64,000 bases of DNA, from the NCBI GenBank assembly GCA_018376905.1, contig JAHAAK010000003.1, positions 31,124 to 95,123 on the forward strand, written 5' to 3'. Made by a program: the position numbers and the translations under genes. A model generated the notes under the pieces. That model was given only the letters and a program-made list of their open reading frames with translations. It ran no database searches and was not told the DNA's origin. Shown one piece after another: positions 51,539 to 60,057 of this stretch. This DNA comes from Collinsella sp. (GTDB lineage: Bacteria; Actinomycetota; Coriobacteriia; Coriobacteriales; Coriobacteriaceae). The stretch's first letter is position 1. Each line of letters begins with the position of its first letter.

Positions 51539-52477
51539 ATGACTACCCATCAGCCGATCGATGTTGCGATTATCGGTGGCGGCCCCGCGGGCTATGCCGC
51601 GGCCATTTATGCGGCGCGCTCCAACCTAACGACGACCGTGATTGAGCAGGGCATGTCGGGTGGACAGATCGCCACGACCAATGAAGTCGAGAACTATCCG
51701 GGCATTCCGCTCTTGTGTGGCGCCGAACTCGGCGAGCGTTTTCAGCAGCATGCAGAGGGCTTGGGAGCTCAGGTCGCATGGAGCATGGTTACGGGTATCG
51801 ATTACGATGCCGATGCAGCGCTGTTTACGGTGCATCACGATATGGGCGATACGCTGGCCTCGAGCGTTATCGCTTGCATGGGTGCCACGCCGCGATCTGC
51901 TGGTTTTGTTGGCGAGGATACGTATCGCGGTCGTGGCGTTTCATATTGCGCAACATGTGACGGTATGTTCTTCCGCGGCAAACAGGTCTTTGTCATCGGC
52001 GGCGGCAATGCTGCCTGCGAGGAGGCTCTGTTCCTGTCAGATATTGCCAGCAGTGTGACCATCGTGCTGCGCCGCGACCAGTTTCGTGCGCCTGGTGGTG
52101 TTGTTCAGAAAGTACTCGAAAAGGACAATATTACAGTTAGGTACCAAACTAGTATTGTTGAACTTTCTGGTGAAGCGATGCCAACGACGATTGCCTTTAA
52201 GGACAATGCATCCGGGGAAATTCATGCCGAGTCATTTGAGCCTGGCTCGTTTGGCATTTTTGTCTTTACCGGCACGCAACCCCATACCGAGCTTGTTGAG
52301 CATTTAGTCGATCTGGCGCCTGATGGCGGCATTCTGACTGATGAATCCATGGCGACACGCACGCCAGGTCTATTCGCTGCTGGCGACATCCGTTCCAAAC
52401 GCTTCCGCCAGGTTGTGACCGCCGTTTCTGACGGAGCCATAGCAGCAACTAGCGCATACGCGTTTCTCCGCGGATAA
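51539..52477 (+). CDS. trxB: Thioredoxin reductase
   Basis: 312 residues. FAD site IIGGGPAGYAAAIYAAR (11-27), NADPH site VIGGGNAACEEALFL, the redox pair C137-C140 in CATCD, and C-terminal GLFAAGDIRSKRFRQ. It reduces thioredoxin with NADPH. The start follows ACAGGAGGTC. No trxA lies beside it. A terminator follows. Confidence 0.94.
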   Translation: MTTHQPIDVAIIGGGPAGYAAAIYAARSNLTTTVIEQGMSGGQIATTNEVENYPGIPLLCGAELGERFQQHAEGLGAQVAWSMVTGIDYDADAALFTVHHDMGDTLASSVIACMGATPRSAGFVGEDTYRGRGVSYCATCDGMFFRGKQVFVIGGGNAACEEALFLSDIASSVTIVLRRDQFRAPGGVVQKVLEKDNITVRYQTSIVELSGEAMPTTIAFKDNASGEIHAESFEPGSFGIFVFTGTQPHTELVEHLVDLAPDGGILTDESMATRTPGLFAAGDIRSKRFRQVVTAVSDGAIAATSAYAFLRG

Positions 52478-52519
52478 GTACGATAATATATCTTATGTAA
52501 GGTTGCTATCTTTAAACAA

Positions 52520-52564
52520 AGTGGTTTGACGGTGCATCAATGTACAGTCAAACCACTATTTCTT
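52520..52564 (+). terminator. trxB terminator
   Basis: AGTGGTTTGAC (52520-52530) pairs with GTCAAACCACT (52547-52557), followed by ATTTCTT. Confidence 0.8.
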
Positions 52565-52581
52565 GGCGGCTATGTGGTATG

Positions 52582-52607
52582 CAAAACTAGATAACCTAGA
52601 ATACAAT
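52582..52607 (+). promoter_or_regulatory. DUF1836 gene promoter with CTAGATA motif
   Basis: CAAAACTAGATAACCTAG (52582-52599) abuts a -10-like TACAAT (52602-52607). The string CAAAACTAGATA recurs on the minus strand within the inverted repeat in front of degV. Confidence 0.45.
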
Positions 52608-52631
52608 ATAGAAAACGAACGGAGGCCTCTT

Positions 52632-53243
52632 ATGAACCACGCTAAACATGTTATCCCGATGTCCGATACATCGGTCAGCATTAAGCCGGAGGATATTCAG
52701 CCGACGGTGCTGCCGGATGCATTTATTCAGTCCGATATGGTGGGAAAACTCAACGCGTTGAGCTTGCCACGCTATGACCAGCTGCCCAACGTAACGCTCT
52801 ATCGCGATCAGGTTATTGAATATGTTGCGCTGTGGATGGAGCCGCTTTCGATTTGCGTAGAGCAGCCCGTTATCACGCCATCGATGATCAATAACTACGT
52901 GAAGGTCGGCCTCGTTCCTGCTCCGGTTAAAAAACAGTATGGCCGTGAGCAGATTGCGCGTCTCATCGCCATTTGTATCTTTAAGCAGGTGCTACCCATC
53001 GCTGCGGTTCAGGCGCTCTTTAATATTCAGCGCTTGAGCTACGACGCTCCGACCGCCTTTGATTATGTTGTCGATCAGCTTGAGGCATCGATTCGTGCGG
53101 CGTTTTCCGTCGAGCAGACTCCTGTGCCCGATACCGCACATCAAGTTACGCGCGAGTCGCTGCTCGTACGCAGTGCGGTATCGTCCTTTGTTTCGAAGGC
53201 ATACCTGATGAGCTATCTTAAGTTCAATGGGTTTAATAGCTAA
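52632..53243 (+). CDS. DUF1836 domain protein, probable regulator
   Basis: 203 residues. The middle part is DUF1836-like: VIEYVALWMEPLSI, QPVITPSMINNYVKVGLVPAPVKKQYGREQIARLIAICIFKQVLPI. This segment reads like a MerR-type winged helix, so DNA binding is likely, but the target is unknown. The ATG follows CGGAGGCC. It has its own promoter and a strong bidirectional terminator, and faces degV. Confidence 0.75.
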   Translation: MNHAKHVIPMSDTSVSIKPEDIQPTVLPDAFIQSDMVGKLNALSLPRYDQLPNVTLYRDQVIEYVALWMEPLSICVEQPVITPSMINNYVKVGLVPAPVKKQYGREQIARLIAICIFKQVLPIAAVQALFNIQRLSYDAPTAFDYVVDQLEASIRAAFSVEQTPVPDTAHQVTRESLLVRSAVSSFVSKAYLMSYLKFNGFNS

Positions 53244-53257
53244 CTGAGGTATAAGAC

Positions 53258-53294
53258 GGGCGGGATAAGGGGCCACTGGCCCCTTATCCCGCCC
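53258..53294. terminator. Bidirectional terminator between the DUF1836 gene and degV
   Basis: A perfect 17-bp stem: GGGCGGGATAAGGGGCC (53258-53274) and its complement (53278-53294) around ACT. It lies between convergent genes. Confidence 0.8.
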
Positions 53295-53315
53295 GCGCGT
53301 TTGACTAGTTGGACA

Positions 53316-54182
53316 TTATCGGCCCGAAGCTACACCCATGCCGTAACCGATGATGAGACCGTGCATCTCGGCGTAATAGGAATCTAGCCCGTTACAGGGC
53401 ATGATGATAGTCTTGGAGCCTGGCCAGTGCTCCACAATGCGGTCGGCAAGCGCCTGGGCTCCAGCTTCGTTCTCAACGTGATCGATGATGACCTCGCCGC
53501 CAGTAAAGCCCTCGGCCTCCATGGTGTCGACAATCTTGGTGAGCATCTTCTTTTCGCTACGCGTGTGCCCAACGAGTTCAATTTCGCCCGCTTCGCTCGC
53601 CGTGCCCAAAATGCGGATATTGAGCTTGTTGGCAATGACCCCGGCTGCCTTGGGAATACGTCCAGCCTTCGCAAGGTTTTCGTAATTGCATAAACTAAAG
53701 AGGATTTTGCTGTTTTGCTCCAAGCTATCGAAATAGGCGCAGGCGTCTTCAAAGGAAACGTCCGGGTTGCTCGCAAGATAGCGGTCGAACAGCAAGAAGA
53801 TCAGATCCATTTTGCCACCTGCGGCTCGCGAGTTAACCAAATGAATCTGGCGGTTGGGCTCCTCGGCAAGCACCATGTCACGTGCGGTGGCCGCGGCATT
53901 GTAGCTTCCCGATACGCCCTCCGAGATGGGCATGCAGATCGTCTTGTCGGCAAGCCTAAAGAGTTCAGCCCACTCCCCTACGCTTGGACAGGCGCTCGAA
54001 GAAGCGCTCGACTCCGCCTGCACGGCGCAATTGAGCTCGTTAACATCGAGCGAGAGGTCATCGACAAATTCGCACTCCCCCACTCGGATCTTAAGGGGTG
54101 CAAATGCAAAGGTGGTATGAGGTGCGGTTGGTTGCCAATCGCGAAGATTGCAGCTCGAATCGGAAATAAGTGCCCAGCTCAT
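53316..54182 (-). CDS. DegV family fatty-acid-binding protein
   Basis: 288 residues. WALISDSSCNL at the start, then MPISEGVSGSYNAAATARDM and HLVNSRAAGGKMDLI, are the DegV lipid-binding pattern. Firmicute homologues (FakB) present fatty acids to the kinase FakA; fakA is not here. The minus-strand ATG follows GAAAGGAACCTCA. The promoter carries an 8-bp inverted repeat that resembles one in front of the DUF1836 gene. Confidence 0.85.
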   Translation of the reverse strand: MSWALISDSSCNLRDWQPTAPHTTFAFAPLKIRVGECEFVDDLSLDVNELNCAVQAESSASSSACPSVGEWAELFRLADKTICMPISEGVSGSYNAAATARDMVLAEEPNRQIHLVNSRAAGGKMDLIFLLFDRYLASNPDVSFEDACAYFDSLEQNSKILFSLCNYENLAKAGRIPKAAGVIANKLNIRILGTASEAGEIELVGHTRSEKKMLTKIVDTMEAEGFTGGEVIIDHVENEAGAQALADRIVEHWPGSKTIIMPCNGLDSYYAEMHGLIIGYGMGVASGR

Positions 54183-54211
54183 TGAGGTTCCTTTCTAATT
54201 GTTCCCCAACA

Positions 54212-54267
54212 ATTATAGCCATCTTTTTGATTGATTGAACAGCTATCTAGTTTTGAATACTAGATAG
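54212..54267 (-). promoter_or_regulatory. degV promoter and inverted-repeat operator
   Basis: On the minus strand TTCAAT (54234-54239), a 16-base spacer and TATAAT (54212-54217, preceded by TGGC). Three bases upstream of the -35, CTATCTAG (54243-54250) and CTAGATAG (54260-54267) form a perfect inverted repeat with a 9-base gap, a likely regulator site. Confidence 0.65.
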
Positions 54268-54307
54268 TCGTCCTGATCTTATGGCAAACGGTAGGGACAA
54301 AAAGAAT

Positions 54308-54336
54308 GGGCCTCGTGACTCAAGATCGCGAGACCC
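54308..54336 (-). terminator. Terminator of the NlpC/P60 operon
   Basis: GGGCCTCG (54308-54315) pairs with CGAGACCC (54329-54336); on the minus strand the stem is followed by ATTCTTTTTG. Confidence 0.75.
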
Positions 54337-54360
54337 ACGTTCGTTCGCTGTAGTAATAAA

Positions 54361-55482
54361 TTAGTAGCGTACGAAGATGTAATTGTTGTTCATACCGGCT
54401 GCGACGGAGCTGATGATAACGCCCGTCTTGTAGTCGGAAGCATGGATCATCTGGCCGTTACCAATGTAGATGCCGGTGTGGTAAGAGTTAACCACGACGT
54501 CACCAGGCTGGGGATCGGACACGCGGGTCCAGCCCATAAAGGTTCCCGTGGTGCCAAGGCGGCAATAACGGCCGGTGAGGCAGTAGCTTACAAAACCGGA
54601 GCAGTCAAAGCTGTTCGGTCCAATGCCGCCCCAGGAATAAGCGTATCCGAGCTTGCTGTAGGCGCGCGAAACAACGGTACCGCCGTCAACGGACTGGCTC
54701 GGTGCGGAAGGCGTCGGAGTCGGAGCGGGCGTCACGGGCTGCGGCGTGGGGGCAGGAGCGGGCGCGGGCGCGGGCGTGTTGCCGCCGCCGTTGTTGGTCG
54801 TACCGCCACCATTGTTGGTGTTCTCGGTCGTACCGGCAGTGTCGTTGCTCACCGTGGCCTTTTCGGCGGTGCTGGCATTGATGCCAGCCTGAAGCGCGGC
54901 GTTGGCCTCGGCCTCGGCAGCAAGCTCGGCCTGCAGCTGTGAATCCAGGGAGTTCACGACACTCTGGGCCTCAGCCTGCTGGGCATTGAGCTCGTCGACC
55001 TTCTTCTGCGTCGCGGCGACGTTCTTCTCCTGCTCGGTCTGCTTATCGGTGAGCTGCTGCTTAAGGTCCTTGACCTCCTGAATGGTCTGGGCCTGCTTGT
55101 CGGAAACCTTGCCGTAGTAGAACAGACGGTTGAGCATGTCGCCCAGATCGTCGACGCCCGTCAGAACCTGAAGGAGACTCAGACCGCCAGTCTTGTACTC
55201 ACCGGCAACGTAGCTCGAAAGCTTTGCCTGACCCTCGGCAATCTCTTGCTGCTTTTGCGTGATCTCGCCTGCAGTCTGATCAAGCTCCTGCGTCTGTGCG
55301 GAGAGTTCTTCATGAATTTGCTGGGTTTGGGTGCCAATCTGCTCGAGTTTGGTACGAGCAGCGGCAAGGTCGGATGCGGTATCGGCATAGGCCGGAGCCA
55401 CGAGGCCCAGGCCCAAAACACAAGCGAGGGTTGCCGTAGCAGCGCAGCGTGCCATGTTTTTGTGCGTATTTGCTGTGCGCAT
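54361..55482 (-). CDS. Secreted NlpC/P60 peptidoglycan hydrolase
   Basis: 373 residues. A signal peptide (cleavage likely after residue 33, PAYA/DTAS), a coiled coil (about 35-215) rich in Gln and Glu, a Pro/Ala/Thr linker (PAPAPAPAPTPQP), and an NlpC/P60 domain with C294 (FDCSGF), H335 (HTGIYIG) and H347. It resembles RipA/PcsB-type cell-separation hydrolases whose coiled coil controls activity. Last gene of a minus-strand operon; 32 bases after apt. Confidence 0.88.
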   Translation of the reverse strand: MRTANTHKNMARCAATATLACVLGLGLVAPAYADTASDLAAARTKLEQIGTQTQQIHEELSAQTQELDQTAGEITQKQQEIAEGQAKLSSYVAGEYKTGGLSLLQVLTGVDDLGDMLNRLFYYGKVSDKQAQTIQEVKDLKQQLTDKQTEQEKNVAATQKKVDELNAQQAEAQSVVNSLDSQLQAELAAEAEANAALQAGINASTAEKATVSNDTAGTTENTNNGGGTTNNGGGNTPAPAPAPAPTPQPVTPAPTPTPSAPSQSVDGGTVVSRAYSKLGYAYSWGGIGPNSFDCSGFVSYCLTGRYCRLGTTGTFMGWTRVSDPQPGDVVVNSYHTGIYIGNGQMIHASDYKTGVIISSVAAGMNNNYIFVRY

Positions 55483-55514
55483 GAAGCTTCCTTTCCGGTA
55501 TCTAAGGGTAGCGG

Positions 55515-56045
55515 CTAGTCCACCGTTACCAGACTAAAGAGCTCAACGTCCTCGTTAGAAGGCGTGAGCTTCTTGCGCGGGTTGAGAAACGCAAGCTCAA
55601 GGATACAACCGTAACCTACAAGCTTTGCGCCCATATCCCGCACAAGTTTACCTGTTGCCTCGACGGTTCCGCCCGTCGCGACCAAGTCGTCCAGAATCAA
55701 CACGGTATCTTTAGAGCTGATGGCATCGGCGTGGATCTCGATAGAATCCGTTCCATACTCGAGCTCGTAGCTCTCGCTTACCGTCTTGCGCGGCAGTTTA
55801 CCCGGCTTACGTGCGGGAACAAAACCGGCACCCAGGGCGACGGCCACGGGCACACCGACCATAAAGCCGCGGGCCTCGGGTCCTACGACCTTGGTAATGC
55901 CCATGCCGGCAAAATGCTCGGCCAGGGCATCCACCATGGCCTTTAGGGCCTCGGGATTGCCAAAGAGCGGCGTGATGTCCTTAAAGACGACTCCGGGCTC
56001 GGGATAGTCGGGGATATCGACGATATGAGATTCGAAGTCGTACAT
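55515..56045 (-). CDS. apt: Adenine phosphoribosyltransferase
   Basis: 176 residues. Salvages adenine to AMP with PRPP. IPDYPEPGVVFKDITPLF at the start, EARGFMVGVPVA, and the PRPP loop VLILDDLVATGGT near 122-134. GAAAGGTCACCC precedes the ATG. It lies between the MerR gene and the NlpC gene in one orientation. Confidence 0.93.
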   Translation of the reverse strand: MYDFESHIVDIPDYPEPGVVFKDITPLFGNPEALKAMVDALAEHFAGMGITKVVGPEARGFMVGVPVAVALGAGFVPARKPGKLPRKTVSESYELEYGTDSIEIHADAISSKDTVLILDDLVATGGTVEATGKLVRDMGAKLVGYGCILELAFLNPRKKLTPSNEDVELFSLVTVD

Positions 56046-56080
56046 GGGTGACCTTTCATGGATTGCCGGGTGAACGGCGG

Positions 56081-56965
56081 TTATTTGCCCGTGTTAGCAG
56101 ACGAGCTATGCGAGGGGACGACGACCTTGGACGGCTGCACGAGCGACTCGTCGTGCGCGGCAACCGCGGGGACGCTTGTCGCATCGCTTTTAGCCTTGGT
56201 GGATTCGGAACGCGCGATCTCCTCATCGAGGGCATCGATGTCAGCGTCCTCGACCACGGCGTTGAGCGACTCAAAGACACGGTTCTTAAGTAGCGCGGTG
56301 TGAACACCCTCGGTGAGGTCGTGCAGCTTCTTAAAAGCGCGCTCGAGCTTGGCGTCGCGCTCGTCATCGGAGGTATCCATGCCGAGCATGCTCACGAGAA
56401 CCTGCTCAAACATCGAAGACTCGCGATTTGCCGACGATACGTACTGACGCAGGTTGCGCGGCTCAATGTGGAAGCGCGACAGCTCCGAGCAGTAACGGAT
56501 AATCGGGAAATCTCGGCCATCGACGAGCTCACGGTTCTGCGGGCTCTTGATGATGCGGATTAGATCGTTCTCGGCAAGGGAGCGGATAAACGAAATCTCA
56601 ACACCGAGCATGTCGGGAATAGTCTCGATGGGATGCAGCTTTTGCTTCGTCTCCTTGGGCTCCGTCTTAAGCGGAACATCAGACAGAAGACCAACCTCGT
56701 AAGCCAACGTGGACAGGTCCGTTGCGTTTTCCAAGCGCTGCTTAATGACGTTGAGCGGCATGTAACGGGTCTTCTGCAGGTGCAGGATAACCTCGAGACG
56801 GTCAACGTCTTCCTTGGAGTACTGGCGATACCCCTTAGGCGTACGATGAGGGGTGATGAGCCCCTCATCTTCTAGAAATCTAATTTTTGAGTTCGATAGA
56901 TCGGGGTATGCGCCTCGAAGAAGGTTGACGACTTGGCCGATACTCAGATAGTTGCGTTCGGCCAT
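56081..56965 (-). CDS. ftsR: MerR family regulator similar to FtsR
   Basis: 294 residues. A MerR winged helix at the N-terminus (YLSIGQVVNLLRGAYPDLSNS, KIRFLEDEGLITPHRTPKGY) and a long C-terminal part with a helix-rich region and a Ser/Ala-rich tail. FtsR/Rv1828 of actinobacteria sits next to garA, as here (3-base gap). FtsR activates ftsZ in Corynebacterium; the same target here is inference. Confidence 0.7.
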   Translation of the reverse strand: MAERNYLSIGQVVNLLRGAYPDLSNSKIRFLEDEGLITPHRTPKGYRQYSKEDVDRLEVILHLQKTRYMPLNVIKQRLENATDLSTLAYEVGLLSDVPLKTEPKETKQKLHPIETIPDMLGVEISFIRSLAENDLIRIIKSPQNRELVDGRDFPIIRYCSELSRFHIEPRNLRQYVSSANRESSMFEQVLVSMLGMDTSDDERDAKLERAFKKLHDLTEGVHTALLKNRVFESLNAVVEDADIDALDEEIARSESTKAKSDATSVPAVAAHDESLVQPSKVVVPSHSSSANTGK

Positions 56966-56968
56966 TAC

Positions 56969-57403
56969 CTACTCACCGGTTTCGATGCGCTCCGGCGTGC
57001 TCTCGTGGTAGATGAGCGTGAACGTACCGATCTGAACGGAAGAGCCGTCGTGCAGCGGAGCACCGTTGACGATGGCGCCGTCAACCCACGTACCATTGAG
57101 CGAGCCCAGATCCTCAATACGGGCGCCCAGGCCCTCACGAATAATGCGTGCGTGGCTGCGCGAGACGGTCATGTCGTTGAGGAAGATGCCGTTCGCGGGA
57201 TCGCGGCCGATGGTGGTCACGTCGTCCTCGAGCTCAAAGGCAGCTCCGGTCTGCGGACCCTTGACGATGGACAGAACCGGAGCGGTGATGCGCACGTTGG
57301 CCATAAGGTCGGGAACGGTGACATCGCTCGAAGGAACGCGGAAAACGCAGGTAGCGTCCGCGGTCTTATCGTTCTGAGGCATATTGTTAACCTTGTTGTC
57401 CAT
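56969..57403 (-). CDS. garA: GarA/OdhI-like FHA domain protein
   Basis: 144 residues. The FHA domain spans about 45-135 with IGRDPANGIFLNDMTVSRSH and GSLNGTWVDG. An N-terminal tail has T18 in ATCVFR, matching the TxVFR segment phosphorylated by PknB/PknG in mycobacterial GarA. GarA binds and restrains 2-oxoglutarate enzymes when unphosphorylated. No Ser/Thr kinase gene is in this window. Synteny with an ftsR-like and a pgsA-like gene supports the name. Confidence 0.75.
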   Translation of the reverse strand: MDNKVNNMPQNDKTADATCVFRVPSSDVTVPDLMANVRITAPVLSIVKGPQTGAAFELEDDVTTIGRDPANGIFLNDMTVSRSHARIIREGLGARIEDLGSLNGTWVDGAIVNGAPLHDGSSVQIGTFTLIYHESTPERIETGE

Positions 57404-57452
57404 GACAACCCCTATCTAACGCGGACGTGCCGCAAAGAATGAACCGTACGTA

Positions 57453-57458
57453 ATCATA
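57453..57458 (-). promoter_or_regulatory. -10 element upstream of the garA-like gene
   Basis: On the minus strand GGGGTATGAT gives TATGAT at 57453-57458, about 50 bases before the start codon, in the gap after the pgsA-like gene. No clear -35. Confidence 0.35.
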
Positions 57459-57468
57459 CCCCAATGAA

Positions 57469-58173
57469 TCAGTCTTCGATTTCGGGGTTGAGAAAGTCGG
57501 TGTCCTCGTCCTCGGGATGCGCGATGGCCTGTTTAATGGCCGCCCCTCCCTTAATGGAATAGATGACAGCGGTGAGCATGGAGAAGATCACGCCGCCGTA
57601 CACAAAGAAGATGCCGAGGGGCACCGAGCTGCCGTTGAGGCCCGGGAATGCCGTGAACGTGGCGGGCAGCAGATGCCAGCCGTCCACGACGGGAAAGCCC
57701 AGCAGCATGAGCGAGAAGCCGGTCATGAGCAGTGCCGTGGCAATTTTCCCGGGAAAGACGACGTCGATGGGGCGACGGTGGTAGTGGCGTACGATGAGCG
57801 TGCCGATGCCCAGGTAGATATCGCGGCCGATGATGAGCACACAGACCCAGATGGGCAACTCGCCGCGGACTACCAGGCCCAGAACGCCCGTAAACAGCAG
57901 CGCACGGTCGCAAATGGGATCCATGACCTTGCCGAGCCACGAGACCGTTTTGGTCATGCGGGCAATTTGACCGTCCATCCAGTCGGTGGAAGCCGCGATG
58001 GCATAGATGACAATGGCGACGACACGGTTGTTGCCCGTCACAAACAGGTACAGGAAAACAAGCGTGAGGACCAGGCGCGTAAAGGTAATGAAATTGGAGA
58101 TCGTGAAGATCTTATTCGACGGGTAATCGGAAGTGCCGATAAGCTCCTTTTTGATCTTCTTCTTGATGCCCAC
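57469..58173 (-). CDS. CDP-alcohol phosphatidyltransferase (second PgsA-type enzyme)
   Basis: 234 residues. The active-site motif is complete: D64, D67, G68, A71, R72, G81, D85 and D89 in TDWMDGQIARMTKTVSWLGK. Five to six membrane helices. The product could be phosphatidylglycerol phosphate, cardiolipin or phosphatidylinositol phosphate; the sequence alone does not decide. GTG at 58173 after GGGGGAGT is chosen because the residues before it (rich in Arg and Ser) do not fit the family. Its place before garA matches pgsA2-garA in mycobacteria. Confidence 0.82.
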   Translation of the reverse strand: MGIKKKIKKELIGTSDYPSNKIFTISNFITFTRLVLTLVFLYLFVTGNNRVVAIVIYAIAASTDWMDGQIARMTKTVSWLGKVMDPICDRALLFTGVLGLVVRGELPIWVCVLIIGRDIYLGIGTLIVRHYHRRPIDVVFPGKIATALLMTGFSLMLLGFPVVDGWHLLPATFTAFPGLNGSSVPLGIFFVYGGVIFSMLTAVIYSIKGGAAIKQAIAHPEDEDTDFLNPEIED

Positions 58174-58233
58174 AGGACTCCCCCGCTGGTAAACGACAAA
58201 ACTTTCGATACTATACCCGTTCCGGCGATGTCT

Positions 58234-58292
58234 ATCCAGCGCAGCCATAGAGAGTCCAGACATGTGGAGGGCGCCTCTGGGCTGCGCTGGAT
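58234..58292. repeat. Inverted repeat E
   Basis: ATCCAGCGCAGCC (58234-58246) and GGCTGCGCTGGAT (58280-58292) are perfect inverted copies; AGAG and CTCT inside extend the pairing. It lies upstream of the pgsA-like gene on one side and the GC-rich block on the other. Confidence 0.7.
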
Positions 58293-58301
58293 TCTGCATT
58301 T

Positions 58302-58358
58302 GTGTACATCAGCCTCCAAAAGCGACATTTTTCGGCATCTTTGGTGGCTGGTGTACAC
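58302..58358. repeat. Inverted repeat F
   Basis: GTGTACATCAGCCTCCAAA (58302-58320) pairs with TTTGGTGGCTGGTGTACAC (58340-58358) at 17 of 19 positions. It follows repeat E by nine bases. No coding frame crosses it. Confidence 0.7.
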
Positions 58359-58507
58359 GTTTTGATTCGGTGATTACATCGATCGGGAAAGTTGTTGCTT
58401 TAAGCAAATGCGTACGGGTCGAGAAGGGCTGGCACCAAAAGAGCCCAACGGCCGTTACGGCTTCGTTAGAAACGCGCCCCATCATGGATGGTGAACCCGA
58501 AAGGTAA

Positions 58508-58554
58508 GGCGCGCGGGCACGGCGACTCGGCCCGCGCGCCCGGAAGAGAAAGGA
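58508..58554 (+). promoter_or_regulatory. Leader hairpin before the ABC transporter
   Basis: GGCGCGCGGGC (58508-58518) pairs perfectly with GCCCGCGCGCC (58530-58540), just ahead of an AAAGGA site at about 58549. No T-run follows, so this is a leader structure rather than a terminator. From 58359 to 58507 I see no gene and no clear promoter. Confidence 0.45.
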
Positions 58555-58561
58555 TAAGCCC

Positions 58562-59286
<725 letters not shown>

Positions 59287-59290
<4 letters not shown>

Positions 59291-60057
59291 CGGGCGAGAA
59301 AGGCGCCCTGCTCGCGGGCCTGCGCGCCGAGGCCCTGAAGTCGCGCCACGCGGCACCGGTTCGCCTGGCCGTGCTCATGGCGCTGCCGATGCCGCTGCTC
59401 GGCGCGATGCCCTACCGGGGCGTGCAGATCTTCAGCGCGTGGAACTACTGGTACGCGCTCTTCCTGCCCGTGTCTCTCTCGCTCGTGGTGGCGTGCGTCG
59501 CGCGGGCGGACGCGCGCACGCGGATGCGGGGGCTTCTGGGCCTGGGCTTCCCGCTCGGGCGCGCCTGGTGGGCCAAGGCGCTCTGGTGCCTCGCGCTCTG
59601 CACGCTCTCGAACCTCGTGGTCTTCGGCATCTACCTCGCGGGATCGGCGTTCTCCTCGCAGGGCCTCACGGCCGCGGGCACGCTCACGATGCTCCTCTGT
59701 GCGCTCGTCAACACGGTGACCGCGGCGTGGATGATCCCCGCAGGGCTCTTCCTCACGGCGCGGCTCGGCATGCTCGCGGGCATCTTCTGCCCGCTCGCCG
59801 CGCAGCTCGTGGGTGGGTTCGCCTGGTCGCTGGTGCCGCTGCCGCAGCTCTTTCCGCCGTCGGCGAGCATGGTCATCCCCACGAGCTTCATCCCCGTGCT
59901 GCCGAGCGGCGAGCCACTCGCGGCGGACATGGCGCTCGGCGGGGCGCTCTCGTCGGACGGCATGCTCACACTGGCGGGCCTTGCGGTCTGCGCGCTCGCG
60001 TTCGCCGCGCTCACGGCGGCGGGCGCGGCCTGGTTCGCGCGCTCCGAGGAGAGGTGA
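59287..60057 (+). CDS. Lantibiotic-immunity-type ABC permease 1 (MutE/EpiE-like)
   Basis: 256 residues with about six hydrophobic segments. The start EKGALLAGLRAEALKSRHAAPVR is followed by FSAWNYWYALFLPVSLSLVV, a pattern of EpiE/MutE permeases. It overlaps the ATPase gene by four bases and the next permease by one. Third codon positions are almost all G or C. Confidence 0.72.

Noticed and set aside
54720..54800. Pro/Ala repeats in the NlpC/P60 gene as a DNA repeat of interest
   Set aside because: Ordinary low-complexity linker between coiled coil and enzyme domain.
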